Program-made: the position numbers and the translations under genes | NCBI RefSeq assembly: GCF_025515205.1 | Contig: NZ_JAOPFX010000002.1 | Span: 372,001-436,000, forward strand | From: Microbacterium fluvii | GTDB taxonomy: Bacteria; Actinomycetota; Actinomycetes; Actinomycetales; Microbacteriaceae | Direction: 5' to 3' | Length of the DNA stretch: 64,000 nt | Shown: positions 11,580 to 20,800 of the stretch, in pieces | How positions within the stretch are numbered: position 1 is the first letter of the stretch | Layout: each line of letters starts with the position of its first letter | The notes under the pieces: model-generated | The model's database searches: none | Seen by the model: the letters and a program-made list of their open reading frames with translations, nothing else | What the model was told of the DNA's origin: nothing

Positions 11580-11645
11580 CCCGCGACTTGGCAGCTGTTG
11601 CCGCTTGCCCGCCCGCTCAGGCGACCGAAGGTGCCAAGTCGCGGG
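11580..11645. repeat. 66-bp palindromic repeat, family A, copy 2
   Basis: Same 14-base arms and same total length as copy 1, in the same orientation, with a few differences in the centre. Followed (11661-11697) by three imperfect 13-bp repeats of GCGCTCAGGCG type that place a minus-strand TGA in each of the three frames at the end of the ROK gene. Confidence 0.8.
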
Positions 11646-11694
11646 GTGGGGACGAGGGGGCGAGGCGCTCAGGCGAGGCGCTCAGGCGCGGTGC

Positions 11695-12849
11695 TCAGGC
11701 CAGGGGGTCGGCGAGCAGGTCGGCGAAGGCGGCTTCGGCCGCTCCGATGAGCAGGCGATCGGCGCCGAGCCCCGCGGGGAGGATGCGAAGGCCCTCGGTC
11801 GTGGCCGGCATCGCCTGGGCGGCGACGGCGTCGAGCAGTCCCTCGAGGTCGTGCGCGGCGAGGGTCGCGAGAAAGCCGCCGAGCACGACGGCCGAGGGGT
11901 TGAGCACATTGACGGCGTTGGCGAGGGCCGTGGAGAGGATGCGGCGCTGCCGCTCGACTTCGGGATGCACCGCGACATCGGCCGACGCCTCGAGGGCCGC
12001 CGCGAGGGTCGCCTCGTCGGCGTGGTGCAGGCGCAGCACCGAGAGCAGGCGCGCGCGGCTCACCTCGTCTTCGAGCACGCCCTCGCCGGCGCGGCGGTCG
12101 GCGGGGGAGGCGATCCCAGGGCGGTTCTGGCCGAACTCTCCCGCATAGCCGCCGGCGCCGGTCACCGCGACGCCCTGCACGATGAGGCCGCCGCCGATGC
12201 CGCTCGCACCGCCGTTGAGATAGACGACGTCGTCGATGCCGCGCGCCGCGCCGAACAGGTGCTCGGCGAGAGCGCCGAGCGACGCGTCGTTGCCGACCGC
12301 GGTCGCGAGGCCGGTGGCCTCCGAGATCAGTTCGCCCACCGGCTCGTCGATCCAGCGCAGGTGCGGCGCATTGCGCACGAGTCCGTCGGCGGCGCGCACG
12401 AGCCCGGGCACGGCGACGCCGACGGCGACGATGCGGTCGAGCTCGCCGCGCCACTGGTCGACCGTGCGCGCGATCAGGTCTGCGGTGTGCGCCGGCGTGA
12501 GCAGGTCGTCGACCTCGATGCGGGTGCGCAGGCGGATGCTGCGATCCAGCCCGACCGCCGCGATCTCCAGCGCGTCGACCTCGGGGTTGGCGGCGATCGC
12601 CACGACCCCGGGCGCGGGGGCGACCACCGGTGACGGACGCCCGACCCGGCGGGAGGGGTCGGGGGCGTGCTCGGCGACCAGCCCCGCCGCGACGAGCTCG
12701 GCGACGAGGTCGGCGATCGTGGAGCGGTTCAGCCCGGTCGCCTCGGTCAGTGCGGCGCGCGAGAGGGGGCCGCCCTGGTGCACGAGGCGCAGCATCCGTG
12801 CCAGATTGCGCCTGCGCACGCCCTCGATGCGTCCCGATGCGTCGCTCAC
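11695..12849 (-). CDS. ROK-family transcriptional repressor (XylR/NagC type)
   Basis: 384 residues. N-terminal winged helix (residues ~12-70, with SRAALTEATGLNRSTIADLV) fused to a ROK sugar-kinase-like domain containing the GVAVPGL phosphate loop, the NDASLGALAEH segment and GGGLIVQG. The zinc-binding Cys cluster typical of ROK kinases is not evident, which fits a regulator rather than an enzyme. The GTG start lies exactly 6 nt after a TAGGGT box, suggesting a leaderless message. It is divergent from the sugar ABC operon and GH3 gene, as for xylose repressors; a XylR-like site is present in front of xylA. Xylose as effector is an inference. Confidence 0.85.
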   Translation of the reverse strand: MSDASGRIEGVRRRNLARMLRLVHQGGPLSRAALTEATGLNRSTIADLVAELVAAGLVAEHAPDPSRRVGRPSPVVAPAPGVVAIAANPEVDALEIAAVGLDRSIRLRTRIEVDDLLTPAHTADLIARTVDQWRGELDRIVAVGVAVPGLVRAADGLVRNAPHLRWIDEPVGELISEATGLATAVGNDASLGALAEHLFGAARGIDDVVYLNGGASGIGGGLIVQGVAVTGAGGYAGEFGQNRPGIASPADRRAGEGVLEDEVSRARLLSVLRLHHADEATLAAALEASADVAVHPEVERQRRILSTALANAVNVLNPSAVVLGGFLATLAAHDLEGLLDAVAAQAMPATTEGLRILPAGLGADRLLIGAAEAAFADLLADPLA

Positions 12850-12855
12850 GTGAAC

Positions 12856-12879
12856 ACCCTAGGTCACTCCGGGTGACCT
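12856..12879. promoter_or_regulatory. ROK gene -10 box and adjoining palindrome
   Basis: On the minus strand TAGGGT (12861-12856) is 6 nt from the GTG start. Directly upstream is AGGTCAC-N5-GTGACCT (12861-12879), a perfect 7-base inverted repeat that could be an autoregulatory site. No convincing -35 box is visible. Confidence 0.45.
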
Positions 12880-12909
12880 GATCGTTATCGACCATCCCAT
12901 TTGTTGTGC

Positions 12910-12938
12910 TTGACCACGAAACTCTGCGCACCTATTCT
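12910..12938 (+). promoter_or_regulatory. Promoter of the xylose-type ABC operon
   Basis: TTGACC (12910-12915), 17-bp spacer, TATTCT (12933-12938). Transcription would start near 12945, leaving a leader of about 50 nt that holds the operator repeats at 12954-12983. Confidence 0.6.
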
Positions 12939-12953
12939 GGGCACGTCCAGATC

Positions 12954-12983
12954 ACTTTCGACGCAGACGTCGAAACTTTCGAG
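12954..12983. promoter_or_regulatory. Operator cluster in the ABC operon leader
   Basis: Overlapping palindromes TTTCGACG-CAGA-CGTCGAAA (12956-12975) and TCGAAACTTTCGA (12970-12982), with the octamer ACTTTCGA repeated 21 bp apart (12954, 12975). The half-site is the same as in the repeat in front of the LacI gene at 18491-19492 (GTTTCGAG/CTCGAAAC), so that protein is the best candidate binder. Confidence 0.55.
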
Positions 12984-12993
12984 AGGTTCAAGG

Positions 12994-14298
12994 ATGAACA
13001 GACGCAGCACCGTGCGTGCCGCTGCCGGCCTTGCCGCGGCAGGACTCGCCATCGGCGCCCTGGCCGGCTGCTCGGGCGGCTCCGACCCCGACAGCACCAC
13101 GGGCGGCGGCGAGGAGGTCACCATCACGTGGTGGCACAACGCCACCTCCGGGCCGCTTCCCGCCGTGTGGGAGCAGGTCGCCGCCGACTTCGAGGCCGCC
13201 CACCCGGGCGTGACGGTCGAGCAGACCGGCTACCAGAACGAAGACCTGCAGCGCACGCTCATCCCCAACGCGCTCGCGGCGGGCGACCCGCCCGACCTCT
13301 TCCAGGTGTGGCCGGGCGGCGAGATCCGCGATCAGGTCGCCAACGGCTACCTCATGCCCCTCGACGACGTCATCGGCGACACGATCGACAGCGTCGGCGC
13401 GACCGTCGGGCCCTGGCAGGTCGACGGCAAGACCTACGCCATCCCGTTCACGTTCGGCATCGAGGGCTTCTGGTACAACAAGGACCTCTTCGCCGCCGCC
13501 GGCATCGACACCCCGCCGACGACGCTCGCAGAGCTCAAGGACGACGTCGCGAAGCTCCGAGACTCCGGCACCGTGCCGATCGCCGTCGGCGCGGGCGACA
13601 AGTGGCCTGCCGCGCACTGGTGGTACCAGTTCGCGCTGCACTCCTGCTCGCCCGACACCCTCACGGCCGCCGCCGCGTCGTACGACTTCAGCGACCCCTG
13701 CTTCGTCGAGGCGGGCCAGGAGCTCGAGGACTTCATCGGCATCGACCCGTTCCAGGAGGGCTTCCTCGGCACGCCGGCGCAGACCGGTGCGGGCAGCTCG
13801 GCGGGCATGCTCGCGAACGGCCAGGCCGCCATGGAGCTCATGGGCCACTGGAACGCCGGCGTCATCGGCGGGCTCACCCCCGACCAGAAGGTGCCCGACT
13901 TCCTCGGCTGGTTCCCGTTCCCCGCGATCGAGGGCTCGGCGGGCGACCCCGGCGCATCGCTCGGCGGCGGTGACGGATTCGGATGCTCGGCCGAAGCACC
14001 GCCGGAGTGCGCGGAGCTGCTGGCCTACATCATGAGCGAAGACGTGCAGAAGCAGTTCGCCGCCAGCGGCGCCGGCATCCCCACGGTCGCCGCCGCCCAG
14101 TCCTCGCTCGAAGACCCGAACCTCAAGCTCGTCGCCGACGGCCTGGCCGCCAGCACGTTCGTGCAGCTGTGGCTCGACACCGAGTACGGCACGACGGTCG
14201 GCAACGCGATGAACGAGGGGATCGTGAACCTCTTCGGCGGCGCGGGAACGCCCGAAGACATCGTCACCAAGATGCAGGACGCGGCCAAGACGCTGTGA
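12994..14298 (+). CDS. ABC sugar importer, substrate-binding lipoprotein
   Basis: 434 residues. Lipoprotein signal peptide with lipobox LAGC and lipid-anchored Cys26, then a family 1 extracellular solute-binding protein (ITWWHNATSGPLPAVWEQV at the mature N-terminus; GKTYAIPFTFGIEGFWYNKDL; NGQAAMELMGHW). Captures a sugar or oligosaccharide outside the membrane and delivers it to the two permeases encoded immediately downstream. An internal Cys pair (HSCSPDT, DPCF) may form a disulfide. First gene of a four-gene operon ending in a GH3 enzyme; xylo-oligosaccharide or xyloside is the probable cargo given the adjacent xylAB, but this is inference. Confidence 0.93.
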   Translation: MNRRSTVRAAAGLAAAGLAIGALAGCSGGSDPDSTTGGGEEVTITWWHNATSGPLPAVWEQVAADFEAAHPGVTVEQTGYQNEDLQRTLIPNALAAGDPPDLFQVWPGGEIRDQVANGYLMPLDDVIGDTIDSVGATVGPWQVDGKTYAIPFTFGIEGFWYNKDLFAAAGIDTPPTTLAELKDDVAKLRDSGTVPIAVGAGDKWPAAHWWYQFALHSCSPDTLTAAAASYDFSDPCFVEAGQELEDFIGIDPFQEGFLGTPAQTGAGSSAGMLANGQAAMELMGHWNAGVIGGLTPDQKVPDFLGWFPFPAIEGSAGDPGASLGGGDGFGCSAEAPPECAELLAYIMSEDVQKQFAASGAGIPTVAAAQSSLEDPNLKLVADGLAASTFVQLWLDTEYGTTVGNAMNEGIVNLFGGAGTPEDIVTKMQDAAKTL

Positions 14299-14300
14299 CC

Positions 14301-15293
14301 ATGACCGCCATCGCACCCGGGCCCGCGGAGATCACCGCGGGCCCGGGCCCTGCCCCCGCCCCCCGTCGGCGCTCCGGCGCCACGCGCACCCGCGTCGAGA
14401 TCGCGGTGTTCCTCGCCCCCGCGCTGATCCTGTTCCTCGGGTTCGTGATCCTGCCGGTGATCCTCGCCGCCGTCTACAGCTTCTACAACCTGCCTGCCGC
14501 CTTCCAGTGGTCGCACCTGGCCGACCCCGAACGCTTCGTCGGCTTCGAGAACTACGTGCGCGCCCTCACGACCCCCGCCTTCCTCCAGGCGATCGGCAAC
14601 ACGTTCCTCATCCTCTTCGCCTCGCTCCTCGTGCAGGGTCCGCTCGCGATCGGCATCGCACTGCTGCTGAATCGGCGGATGCGGGGGCGCGCGGCGCTGC
14701 GTCTGCTCATCTTCGTGCCCTACGTCCTCGCCGAGGTCATCGCCGGTCTCGCGTTCAAGCTGCTGCTGCAGCCGGCCGGCGGCGTCAACGCGCTCCTGGG
14801 CGCGGTGGGCCTCGAGAGCCTGCAGCGCAACTGGCTCGCCGACCCCGCGATCGCGCTGTGGACGATCTTCCTCATCCTCACCTGGAAGTACGTCGGCTTC
14901 GCGATCCTGCTCATGCTCGCCGGTCTCCAGGGCGTGCCAGACGAGCTGAGCGAGGCCGCCCAGCTCGACGGCGCGAGCTGGTGGCAGATCCAGCGGCACA
15001 TCACGCTGCCGCTCCTTGCCCCCACCATCCGCATCTGGGCGTTCCTGTCGATCATCGGCTCGCTGCAGGTCTTCGACATGGTGTGGGTCACCGTCGCCCC
15101 CACGGTGCGCCAGATGGCCACCGAGACCATGGCGACCTACATGGTGCAGCAGGGCCAGTTCGCCGGTCAGCCCGGCTACGGCAGCGCCATCGCCGTCATC
15201 CTCTTCGTCATCTCGCTCGTGATCGCCCTCACCTATCAGCGCGTCGCGCTGCGGCGCGATCTCGCCGGCGCCGTCACCTCGGGAGTGCGCTGA
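14301..15293 (+). CDS. ABC sugar importer permease (MalF-like)
   Basis: 330 residues, six predicted membrane spans beginning at IAVFLAPALILFLGFVILPV. The cytoplasmic EAA loop, docking site for the ATPase, is recognisable as ELSEAAQLDGASWWQIQRHI. The N-terminus is a Pro/Ala-rich cytoplasmic tail. Start taken as ATG 14301; a GTG at 14295 overlapping the upstream stop is an alternative. Pairs with the next gene to form the transmembrane channel. No ATP-binding subunit is encoded in the operon, so a shared MsiK-type ATPase elsewhere is expected. Confidence 0.92.
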   Translation: MTAIAPGPAEITAGPGPAPAPRRRSGATRTRVEIAVFLAPALILFLGFVILPVILAAVYSFYNLPAAFQWSHLADPERFVGFENYVRALTTPAFLQAIGNTFLILFASLLVQGPLAIGIALLLNRRMRGRAALRLLIFVPYVLAEVIAGLAFKLLLQPAGGVNALLGAVGLESLQRNWLADPAIALWTIFLILTWKYVGFAILLMLAGLQGVPDELSEAAQLDGASWWQIQRHITLPLLAPTIRIWAFLSIIGSLQVFDMVWVTVAPTVRQMATETMATYMVQQGQFAGQPGYGSAIAVILFVISLVIALTYQRVALRRDLAGAVTSGVR

Positions 15294-15294
15294 C

Positions 15295-16185
15295 ATGACC
15301 GCCACCGCCACTCTTCTCACGGCGGATGCCCCGGCATCCGCCCCCGCCGGTCGCCGCTTCGACTGGGGCCAGCCCTTCGTCTACCTCGTCGCGCTCGTCA
15401 TCGCCGCCGTCGCGGTGGGCCCCGTGCTCTACGTCTTCATCGGCGGATTCCGCACGACCGCCGACCTGAACGCCAACCCGGCCGGCATGCCCGACCCGTG
15501 GACGTTCCAGAACTGGGAGCTCGTGCTCACGGCGCCCCGCTTCTGGGGCAACGTGATGGCGAGCCTCATCCTGGCCACCGCCACCACGGCCGGCGTCGTG
15601 ATCGCCGGCATCATGGCCGCCTTCGTGCTGGCCCGGTACGAGTTCCGCGGCCGAGGAGGGCTCTACACCCTCTTCGCCGCGGGGCTCATGTTCCCCCTCA
15701 CCGTCGCGGCGCTGCCGCTGACCCTGCTGCTGCGCACCCTCGGTCTGCACGGCACGTATCTCGGCGTGATCATCCCCGGAATCGCCTTCGCCCTGCCCAC
15801 CACGATCATCATCCTGGTGCCGTTCCTTCGGGCCATCCCCGACGAGCTCGAAGAGGCGGCGCGCATCGACGGCGCGACGCGCATGCAGTTCTTCTGGCGC
15901 ATCATGCTGCCGCTGTCGAAGCCGGGCCTGGTCACCGTCGGCATCCTCGCGTTCGTCGCGAGCTGGAACGGCTATCTGCTGCCGCTGCTGGTGATCTCCA
16001 CCGGCACGCTGCCGCAGGAGCTGTGGCCGCTGCCGCTCGGGGTCACCCAGTTCTCGACGCAGTACTCGCAGGACACCGGCGCCGTGCTCGCCTACACGTC
16101 GCTCGCGATGATCCCCGCGCTCGTGTTCTTCCTCGCGATGCAGAAGCAGATCGTGGGCGGCCTCACCGGGGCGGTGAAGGGATGA
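15295..16185 (+). CDS. ABC sugar importer permease (MalG-like)
   Basis: 296 residues with six membrane spans and the EAA motif ELEEAARIDGATRMQFFWRI. Ends in the usual FLAMQKQIVGGLTGAVKG tail of MalG-type permeases. Begins 1 bp after the preceding permease stop and its own stop overlaps the GH3 start (ATGA), so the three genes are translationally coupled. Confidence 0.93.
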   Translation: MTATATLLTADAPASAPAGRRFDWGQPFVYLVALVIAAVAVGPVLYVFIGGFRTTADLNANPAGMPDPWTFQNWELVLTAPRFWGNVMASLILATATTAGVVIAGIMAAFVLARYEFRGRGGLYTLFAAGLMFPLTVAALPLTLLLRTLGLHGTYLGVIIPGIAFALPTTIIILVPFLRAIPDELEEAARIDGATRMQFFWRIMLPLSKPGLVTVGILAFVASWNGYLLPLLVISTGTLPQELWPLPLGVTQFSTQYSQDTGAVLAYTSLAMIPALVFFLAMQKQIVGGLTGAVKG

Positions 16186-18482
16186 GCGTCCGCGTCGAAG
16201 AGCTCATCGCCGCGATGACCCTCCCCGAGAAGATCGCGCAGCTCTACGGCGTGTGGGTGGGGGCCTCCGACTCGGGCGGCGACGTCGCCCCGCACCAGCA
16301 CGACCTCGACGACACCGTCGACCTCGACGCGCTGCTGCCGGCGGGCCTCGGGCAGCTGACCCGCCCGTTCGGCACGCGGCCGATCGATGCGGCCGTCGGA
16401 GCGCTGTCGCTGGCGCGTACGCAGCAGCGCATCCGCGCGGCCTCACGCCACGGCATCCCCGCCCTCGCGCATGAGGAGTGCCTCGCGGGCTTCGCGGCGT
16501 GGGGGGCCACGGCCTATCCCGTGCCACTGTCGTGGGGCGCGACCTTCGACCCGGAACTCATCGAGCAGATGGGGCGCCGCATCGGCGACGACATGAGATC
16601 GGTGGGCGTGCATCAGGGGCTCGCGCCGGTGCTCGACGTCGTGCGCGACGCCCGCTGGGGGCGGGTGGAAGAGACCATCGGCGAAGACCCGCACCTGGTC
16701 GCGACCGTCGCGACGGCGTATGTGCGCGGCGTCGAGTCGGCCGGAGTGGTCGCGACGCTCAAGCACTTCGTCGGGTATTCGGCCTCGCGCGGCGGGCGCA
16801 ACCTCGCCCCGGTGTCGATCGGGCGGCGCGAGCTCAACGACGTGCTGCTTCCGCCGTTCGAGCTGGCGGTGCGCGAGTCGGGCGTGCGGAGCGTCATGAA
16901 CTCCTACACCGACCTCGACGGCGTGCCCACGGCAGCCGACCGGTCGCTGCTGACCGAGCTGCTGCGCGAGACGTGGGGGTTCGAGGGCACCGTCGTGGCC
17001 GATTACTTCTCGGTCGCCTTCTTGAAGCTCCTGCACGGCGTGGCGGAATCGTGGACGGATGCCGCCGCCCAGGCGCTCGCGGCCGGCATCGACGTGGAGC
17101 TTCCCACCGTCAAGACCTTCGGCGTGCCGCTGATGCGCGGGGTCGAGAGCGGCGTCATCGACGTCGCGCTGATCGACAGAGCACTGCGGCGCGTGCTGGT
17201 GCAGAAAGAACAGCTGGGGCTGCTCGACCCCGACTGGTCGGCGGTGCCGCCGGCGCTCGCGGGGGCCTCGCTCGACGACCCGGAGGCGCTGCGGGGTTCG
17301 ATCGACCTCGACCCGCCGGCCAACCGGGCGCTCGCATCGCGCATCGCCGAAGAGGCGATCGTGCTCGTGCGCAACGAGGGGATGCTGCCGCTGCGGGCAC
17401 CCTCGACGATCGCCGTGATCGGGCCCAACGCCGACGACCCCTACGCGATGCTCGGGTGCTATTCGTTCCCGACGCACGTGGTGTCGCAGCATCCGGGGGT
17501 GGCCCTCGGCATCGAGATCCCGACGCTGCTCGATGCGGTGCGCACGGAGTTCCCCTCGGCCGTCGTCGAGTGGGAGCGCGGCACGTCGGTCGACGGCGGG
17601 GAGCTCGGCGGGATCGTCGACGCGGTCGCGCTCGCAGCCCGCGCCGACGTCGTCGTGCTCGCACTCGGCGATCGGGCCGGTCTGTTCGGCCGCGGCACGA
17701 GCGGGGAGGGCTGCGACGCCGAGACGCTCGAGCTGCCGGGCGCCCAGCAGCAGCTCGTCGACGCGGTGCTCGAGGTCGGGGTGCCGACGGCCGTCGTGCT
17801 GCTCGCGGGCCGGCCGTATGCGCTGGGCTCCGCCGTGGCGCGCAGCGGCGCGATCGTGCAGGTGTTCTTCGCGGGCGAAGAGGGCGCGGCGGCGGTCGCG
17901 GGGGTGCTCAGCGGACGCGTGAATCCCTCTGGACGGCTGCCGGTCAGCATCCCTGCCGGGTCCGGATCGCAGCCGACGACGTATCTGGCGGCGCCCCTGG
18001 GTCGACGAACCGACGTGTCGAACGTCGACCCGACGGCTGCATTCCCATTCGGGCATGGACTCTCGTACACCGCGTTCGAGTGGTCGCCGCTGGCGGCGTC
18101 GACAACGTCGCTGGCGACCGAGGGCGCCGTGACGGTGTCGCTCGAGGTGACCTGCTCGGGCCCGAGGGCGGGCGCCGACATCGTGCAGCTGTATCTGCAC
18201 GACCCGGTCGCCGAGGTGGCCAGGCCCGTGCAGAAGCTCATCGGCTATGCGCGCGTCGCACTCGAGCCGGGGGAGTCGGCGACGGTGGAGTTCGACGTGC
18301 CCGCCGACCTGTTCGCCTACACGGGGCGGACGCTGGAGCGCATCGTGGATGCCGGCGAGATCGTGCTCAGCGCGGGTCGCTCGAGCGCCGACCTCGTCTC
18401 GGGCGTGACGCTGCAGCTCTCCGGGCCGACCCGGGTCGTCGACCACACCAGGGCCCTCGTGCCGGGGGTCGTGGTCTTGTAG
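16182..18482 (+). CDS. Glycoside hydrolase family 3 enzyme, probable beta-xylosidase
   Basis: 766 residues, cytoplasmic (no signal peptide). N-terminal GH3 barrel with HEECLAG, KHFVGYSASRGGRN and the nucleophile motif VVADYFSV, predicted nucleophile Asp274; then the C-terminal GH3 domain (ALGDRAGLFGRGTSGEG) and a fibronectin III-like module (~residues 620-720). The ADYFSV type motif differs from the SDWG/TDWG of the other two GH3 enzymes here, and matches the GH3 group that includes bacterial beta-xylosidases and broad beta-glycosidases. Position after a sugar importer and before xylA-xylB supports cleavage of imported xylosides. ATGA overlap with the permease gene. Confidence 0.88.
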   Translation: MSVRVEELIAAMTLPEKIAQLYGVWVGASDSGGDVAPHQHDLDDTVDLDALLPAGLGQLTRPFGTRPIDAAVGALSLARTQQRIRAASRHGIPALAHEECLAGFAAWGATAYPVPLSWGATFDPELIEQMGRRIGDDMRSVGVHQGLAPVLDVVRDARWGRVEETIGEDPHLVATVATAYVRGVESAGVVATLKHFVGYSASRGGRNLAPVSIGRRELNDVLLPPFELAVRESGVRSVMNSYTDLDGVPTAADRSLLTELLRETWGFEGTVVADYFSVAFLKLLHGVAESWTDAAAQALAAGIDVELPTVKTFGVPLMRGVESGVIDVALIDRALRRVLVQKEQLGLLDPDWSAVPPALAGASLDDPEALRGSIDLDPPANRALASRIAEEAIVLVRNEGMLPLRAPSTIAVIGPNADDPYAMLGCYSFPTHVVSQHPGVALGIEIPTLLDAVRTEFPSAVVEWERGTSVDGGELGGIVDAVALAARADVVVLALGDRAGLFGRGTSGEGCDAETLELPGAQQQLVDAVLEVGVPTAVVLLAGRPYALGSAVARSGAIVQVFFAGEEGAAAVAGVLSGRVNPSGRLPVSIPAGSGSQPTTYLAAPLGRRTDVSNVDPTAAFPFGHGLSYTAFEWSPLAASTTSLATEGAVTVSLEVTCSGPRAGADIVQLYLHDPVAEVARPVQKLIGYARVALEPGESATVEFDVPADLFAYTGRTLERIVDAGEIVLSAGRSSADLVSGVTLQLSGPTRVVDHTRALVPGVVVL

Positions 18483-18490
18483 AGACGAGC

Positions 18491-19492
18491 TCAGGCGGGC
18501 GGGGCGGAAGTGCTGCCGCGCACGACGAGGTGGGTGGCCAGGTCCATCCGCAGGGTATCCGGCTCGGCGCCCTGGGCCATCCGCAGCACGAGGCGGGTCG
18601 CCTCTTCGCCCATGCGCCGCAGGGGCTGGTGCACTGTGGTCAGCTGCGGGCTCATCCAGCGGGCCAGGGCGATGTCGTCGTAGCCGACGACCGAGAGGTC
18701 GCTGGGCACCGACAGCCCCGCATCGCGGGCCGCCGAGATGGTGCCGAGCGCCTGCAGGTCGCTGCCGGCGAAGATCGCCGTCGGCGGGTCGGGGAGGGCC
18801 AGCAGTTCGCGTGCGCGGGCCTCGCCGCCGCCGGGGTGGAAGTCGCCGTAGCGGATCCAGGCCTCGTCGATCGGCAGCCCCGCGGCGTTCATCGCCGAGC
18901 GGTAGCCGTCGACGCGGGCCAGCGAGCACATCATGTCTTCGGGGCCGGTGATCGCGGCGATGCGGCGGTGACCGAGGTCGATGAGGTGGCGGGTGGCCGC
19001 GAGGCCGCCCGCCCAGTTGGCCGAGCCCACCGAGGGCACGTCGGGCGAGGGGTCGCCCGCGGGGTCGACGATGGCGAACGGGATGCCGCGGGTGCGCAGC
19101 TTCTCGCGGTGCGGCGCCGAGATGTCGCTGAAGACGAGCACGACGCCGGCGGGGCGGCGCCGCAGCACGCCCTCGATCCAGTCCGGGGCGGGGGAGTGGC
19201 GGTTGCCGCTGACGGTGAGCACGACCGACATGCCCGCGGCGGCCGCGACGTCTTCGACGCCCTCGACCACCTGCATCGACCAGCTGCTCTCGAGCTCGTG
19301 GAAGACGAGCTCGATCAGCTCGGCGTGCTGCTGCGTGCTGCGGCGGGTGTAGCCGTGGCGGTTCAGGTGCTCTTCGACGCGGGCGCGCGTCGTCGCGGCG
19401 ACGTCGGAGCGCCCGTTGAGCACCTTCGAGATGGTGGCCAGCGACACCCCGGCCTCGGCGGCGATCTCCGCCAGTGTGATCCTGCCCGACAT
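18491..19492 (-). CDS. LacI-family regulator of the xyloside locus (probable)
   Basis: 333 residues. LacI HTH ([23 protein letters not shown]) and hinge, then a PBP-like sensor domain with [18 protein letters not shown] and [20 protein letters not shown]. The ATG is preceded by CGAAAC and a TACTCT -10 box at 6 nt, so probably leaderless. A perfect GTTTCGAG-N7-CTCGAAAC repeat sits immediately before the start codon (19493-19515), implying autoregulation. The same CGAAA/TTTCG half-sites occur in the leader of the ABC-GH3 operon and next to the xylA promoter. Convergent with the GH3 gene, divergent from xylA. Confidence 0.9.
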   Translation of the reverse strand: MSGRITLAEIAAEAGVSLATISKVLNGRSDVAATTRARVEEHLNRHGYTRRSTQQHAELIELVFHELESSWSMQVVEGVEDVAAAAGMSVVLTVSGNRHSPAPDWIEGVLRRRPAGVVLVFSDISAPHREKLRTRGIPFAIVDPAGDPSPDVPSVGSANWAGGLAATRHLIDLGHRRIAAITGPEDMMCSLARVDGYRSAMNAAGLPIDEAWIRYGDFHPGGGEARARELLALPDPPTAIFAGSDLQALGTISAARDAGLSVPSDLSVVGYDDIALARWMSPQLTTVHQPLRRMGEEATRLVLRMAQGAEPDTLRMDLATHLVVRGSTSAPPA

Positions 19493-19520
19493 GTTTCGAG
19501 AGTAGCGCTCGAAACTATCG
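19493..19520. promoter_or_regulatory. LacI-type operator between regulator and xylA
   Basis: GTTTCGAG (19493-19500) and CTCGAAAC (19508-19515) form a perfect 8-base inverted repeat with 7-bp spacer, overlapping the regulator's TACTCT box (minus strand 19504-19499). The right side reads on as TCGAAACTATCGG, close to the TCGAAACTTTCGA site at 12970-12982. Confidence 0.6.
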
Positions 19521-19529
19521 GAATGCGGG

Positions 19530-19572
19530 TGGACGCAGCATCCGTCGCGGTATAGGTTGTTTATCGCAACAA
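19530..19572 (+). promoter_or_regulatory. xylA promoter with XylR-like operator
   Basis: TGGACG (19530-19535) and TAGGTT (19553-19558) at 17-bp spacing. The -10 runs into TTGTTTATCGCAACAA (19557-19572), whose TTGTT/AACAA arms resemble the xylose-repressor (ROK) operator core described for Bacillus xyl genes. Binding by the ROK protein at 11695-12849 is a prediction. Confidence 0.5.
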
Positions 19573-19612
19573 TTCGTTCCGGCATCCGCACGGACACTCG
19601 CGAAGGAGCGCC

Positions 19613-20800
19613 ATGCCCACCCCCACGCCCGCCGACAAGTTCACGTTCGGCCTCTGGACGGTCAACTACAACGGCACCGACCCCTTCGGCGGCCCGACGC
19701 GACCCTCGATGGACGTCGTGCACGTCGTCGAGAAGCTCGCCGAGATCGGCGCTTACGGCATGACCTTCCACGACGACGACCTGTTCGCCTTCGGCTCGAC
19801 CGACGCCGAGCGCCAGGGCCAGATCGACCGCCTCAAGGGCGCGCTGGCCGACACGGGGCTGAAGATCCCGATGGTCACGACGAACCTCTTCTCGGCCCCC
19901 GTCTTCAAAGACGGCGGCTTCACCTCGAACGACCGCGCCGTGCGGCGCTTCGCGATCCGCAAGGTGCTGCGTCAGATCGACCTCGGTGCCGAGCTCGGCG
20001 CCGAGACCTTCGTCATGTGGGGCGGTCGCGAGGGCGCGGAGTACGACTCGGCCAAAGACATCCGCCAGGCCCTGGAGCGCTACCGCGAGGCGGTCAACTT
20101 CCTCGGCGACTACGTCGTGTCGAAGGGCTACAACCTGCGCTTCGCGATCGAGCCCAAGCCCAACGAGCCCCGCGGCGACATCCTGCTGCCCACGGTCGGT
20201 CACGCGCTCGCGTTCATCGACTCGCTGGAGCGGCCGGAGCTGGTGGGCCTGAACCCCGAGGTCGGCCACGAGCAGATGGCGGGGCTGAACTTCGCCGCCG
20301 GCATCGCCCAGGCGCTGTACCACGGCAAGCTCTTCCACATCGACCTCAACGGCCAGCGCGGCATCAAGTACGACCAGGACCTCGTGTTCGGCCACGGCGA
20401 CCTGCACAACGCGTTCGCGCTCGTCGACCTGCTCGAGAACGGCGGCCCGAACGGCGGCCAGGCCTACGAGGGTCCCCGCCACTTCGACTACAAGCCGTCG
20501 CGCACCGAAGACGAGTCGGGCGTGTGGGATTCGGCCAAGGCCAACATCCAGACCTACCTGCTGCTCAAGGAGCGCGCCAAGGCCTTCCGCGCCGACCCCG
20601 AGGTGCAGGCGGCCCTCGAGGCGGCCCGTGTCGTCGAGCTCGCGCAGCCGACCTTCGGCGAGGGTGAGACCTACGACGCCTTCGTCGCAGACCGCTCCGC
20701 CTACGAGGACTTCGACCCGTCGGCCTACCTCGGCGGCAAGGGCTTCGGCTTCGTGCGGCTGCAGCAGCTCGCGACCGAGCACCTGCTCGGCGCCCGCTGA
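19613..20800 (+). CDS. xylA: Xylose isomerase
   Basis: 395 residues, the short (class I) actinobacterial form. Isomerises D-xylose to D-xylulose in the cytoplasm with two divalent metals. Recognisable parts are [16 protein letters not shown] at the N-terminus, the MTFHDDDL catalytic His region, the metal-binding [13 protein letters not shown] strand, [14 protein letters not shown] and [26 protein letters not shown] precedes the ATG. It leads into xylB across a 311-bp repeat-rich gap. Confidence 0.97.
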   Translation: MPTPTPADKFTFGLWTVNYNGTDPFGGPTRPSMDVVHVVEKLAEIGAYGMTFHDDDLFAFGSTDAERQGQIDRLKGALADTGLKIPMVTTNLFSAPVFKDGGFTSNDRAVRRFAIRKVLRQIDLGAELGAETFVMWGGREGAEYDSAKDIRQALERYREAVNFLGDYVVSKGYNLRFAIEPKPNEPRGDILLPTVGHALAFIDSLERPELVGLNPEVGHEQMAGLNFAAGIAQALYHGKLFHIDLNGQRGIKYDQDLVFGHGDLHNAFALVDLLENGGPNGGQAYEGPRHFDYKPSRTEDESGVWDSAKANIQTYLLLKERAKAFRADPEVQAALEAARVVELAQPTFGEGETYDAFVADRSAYEDFDPSAYLGGKGFGFVRLQQLATEHLLGAR

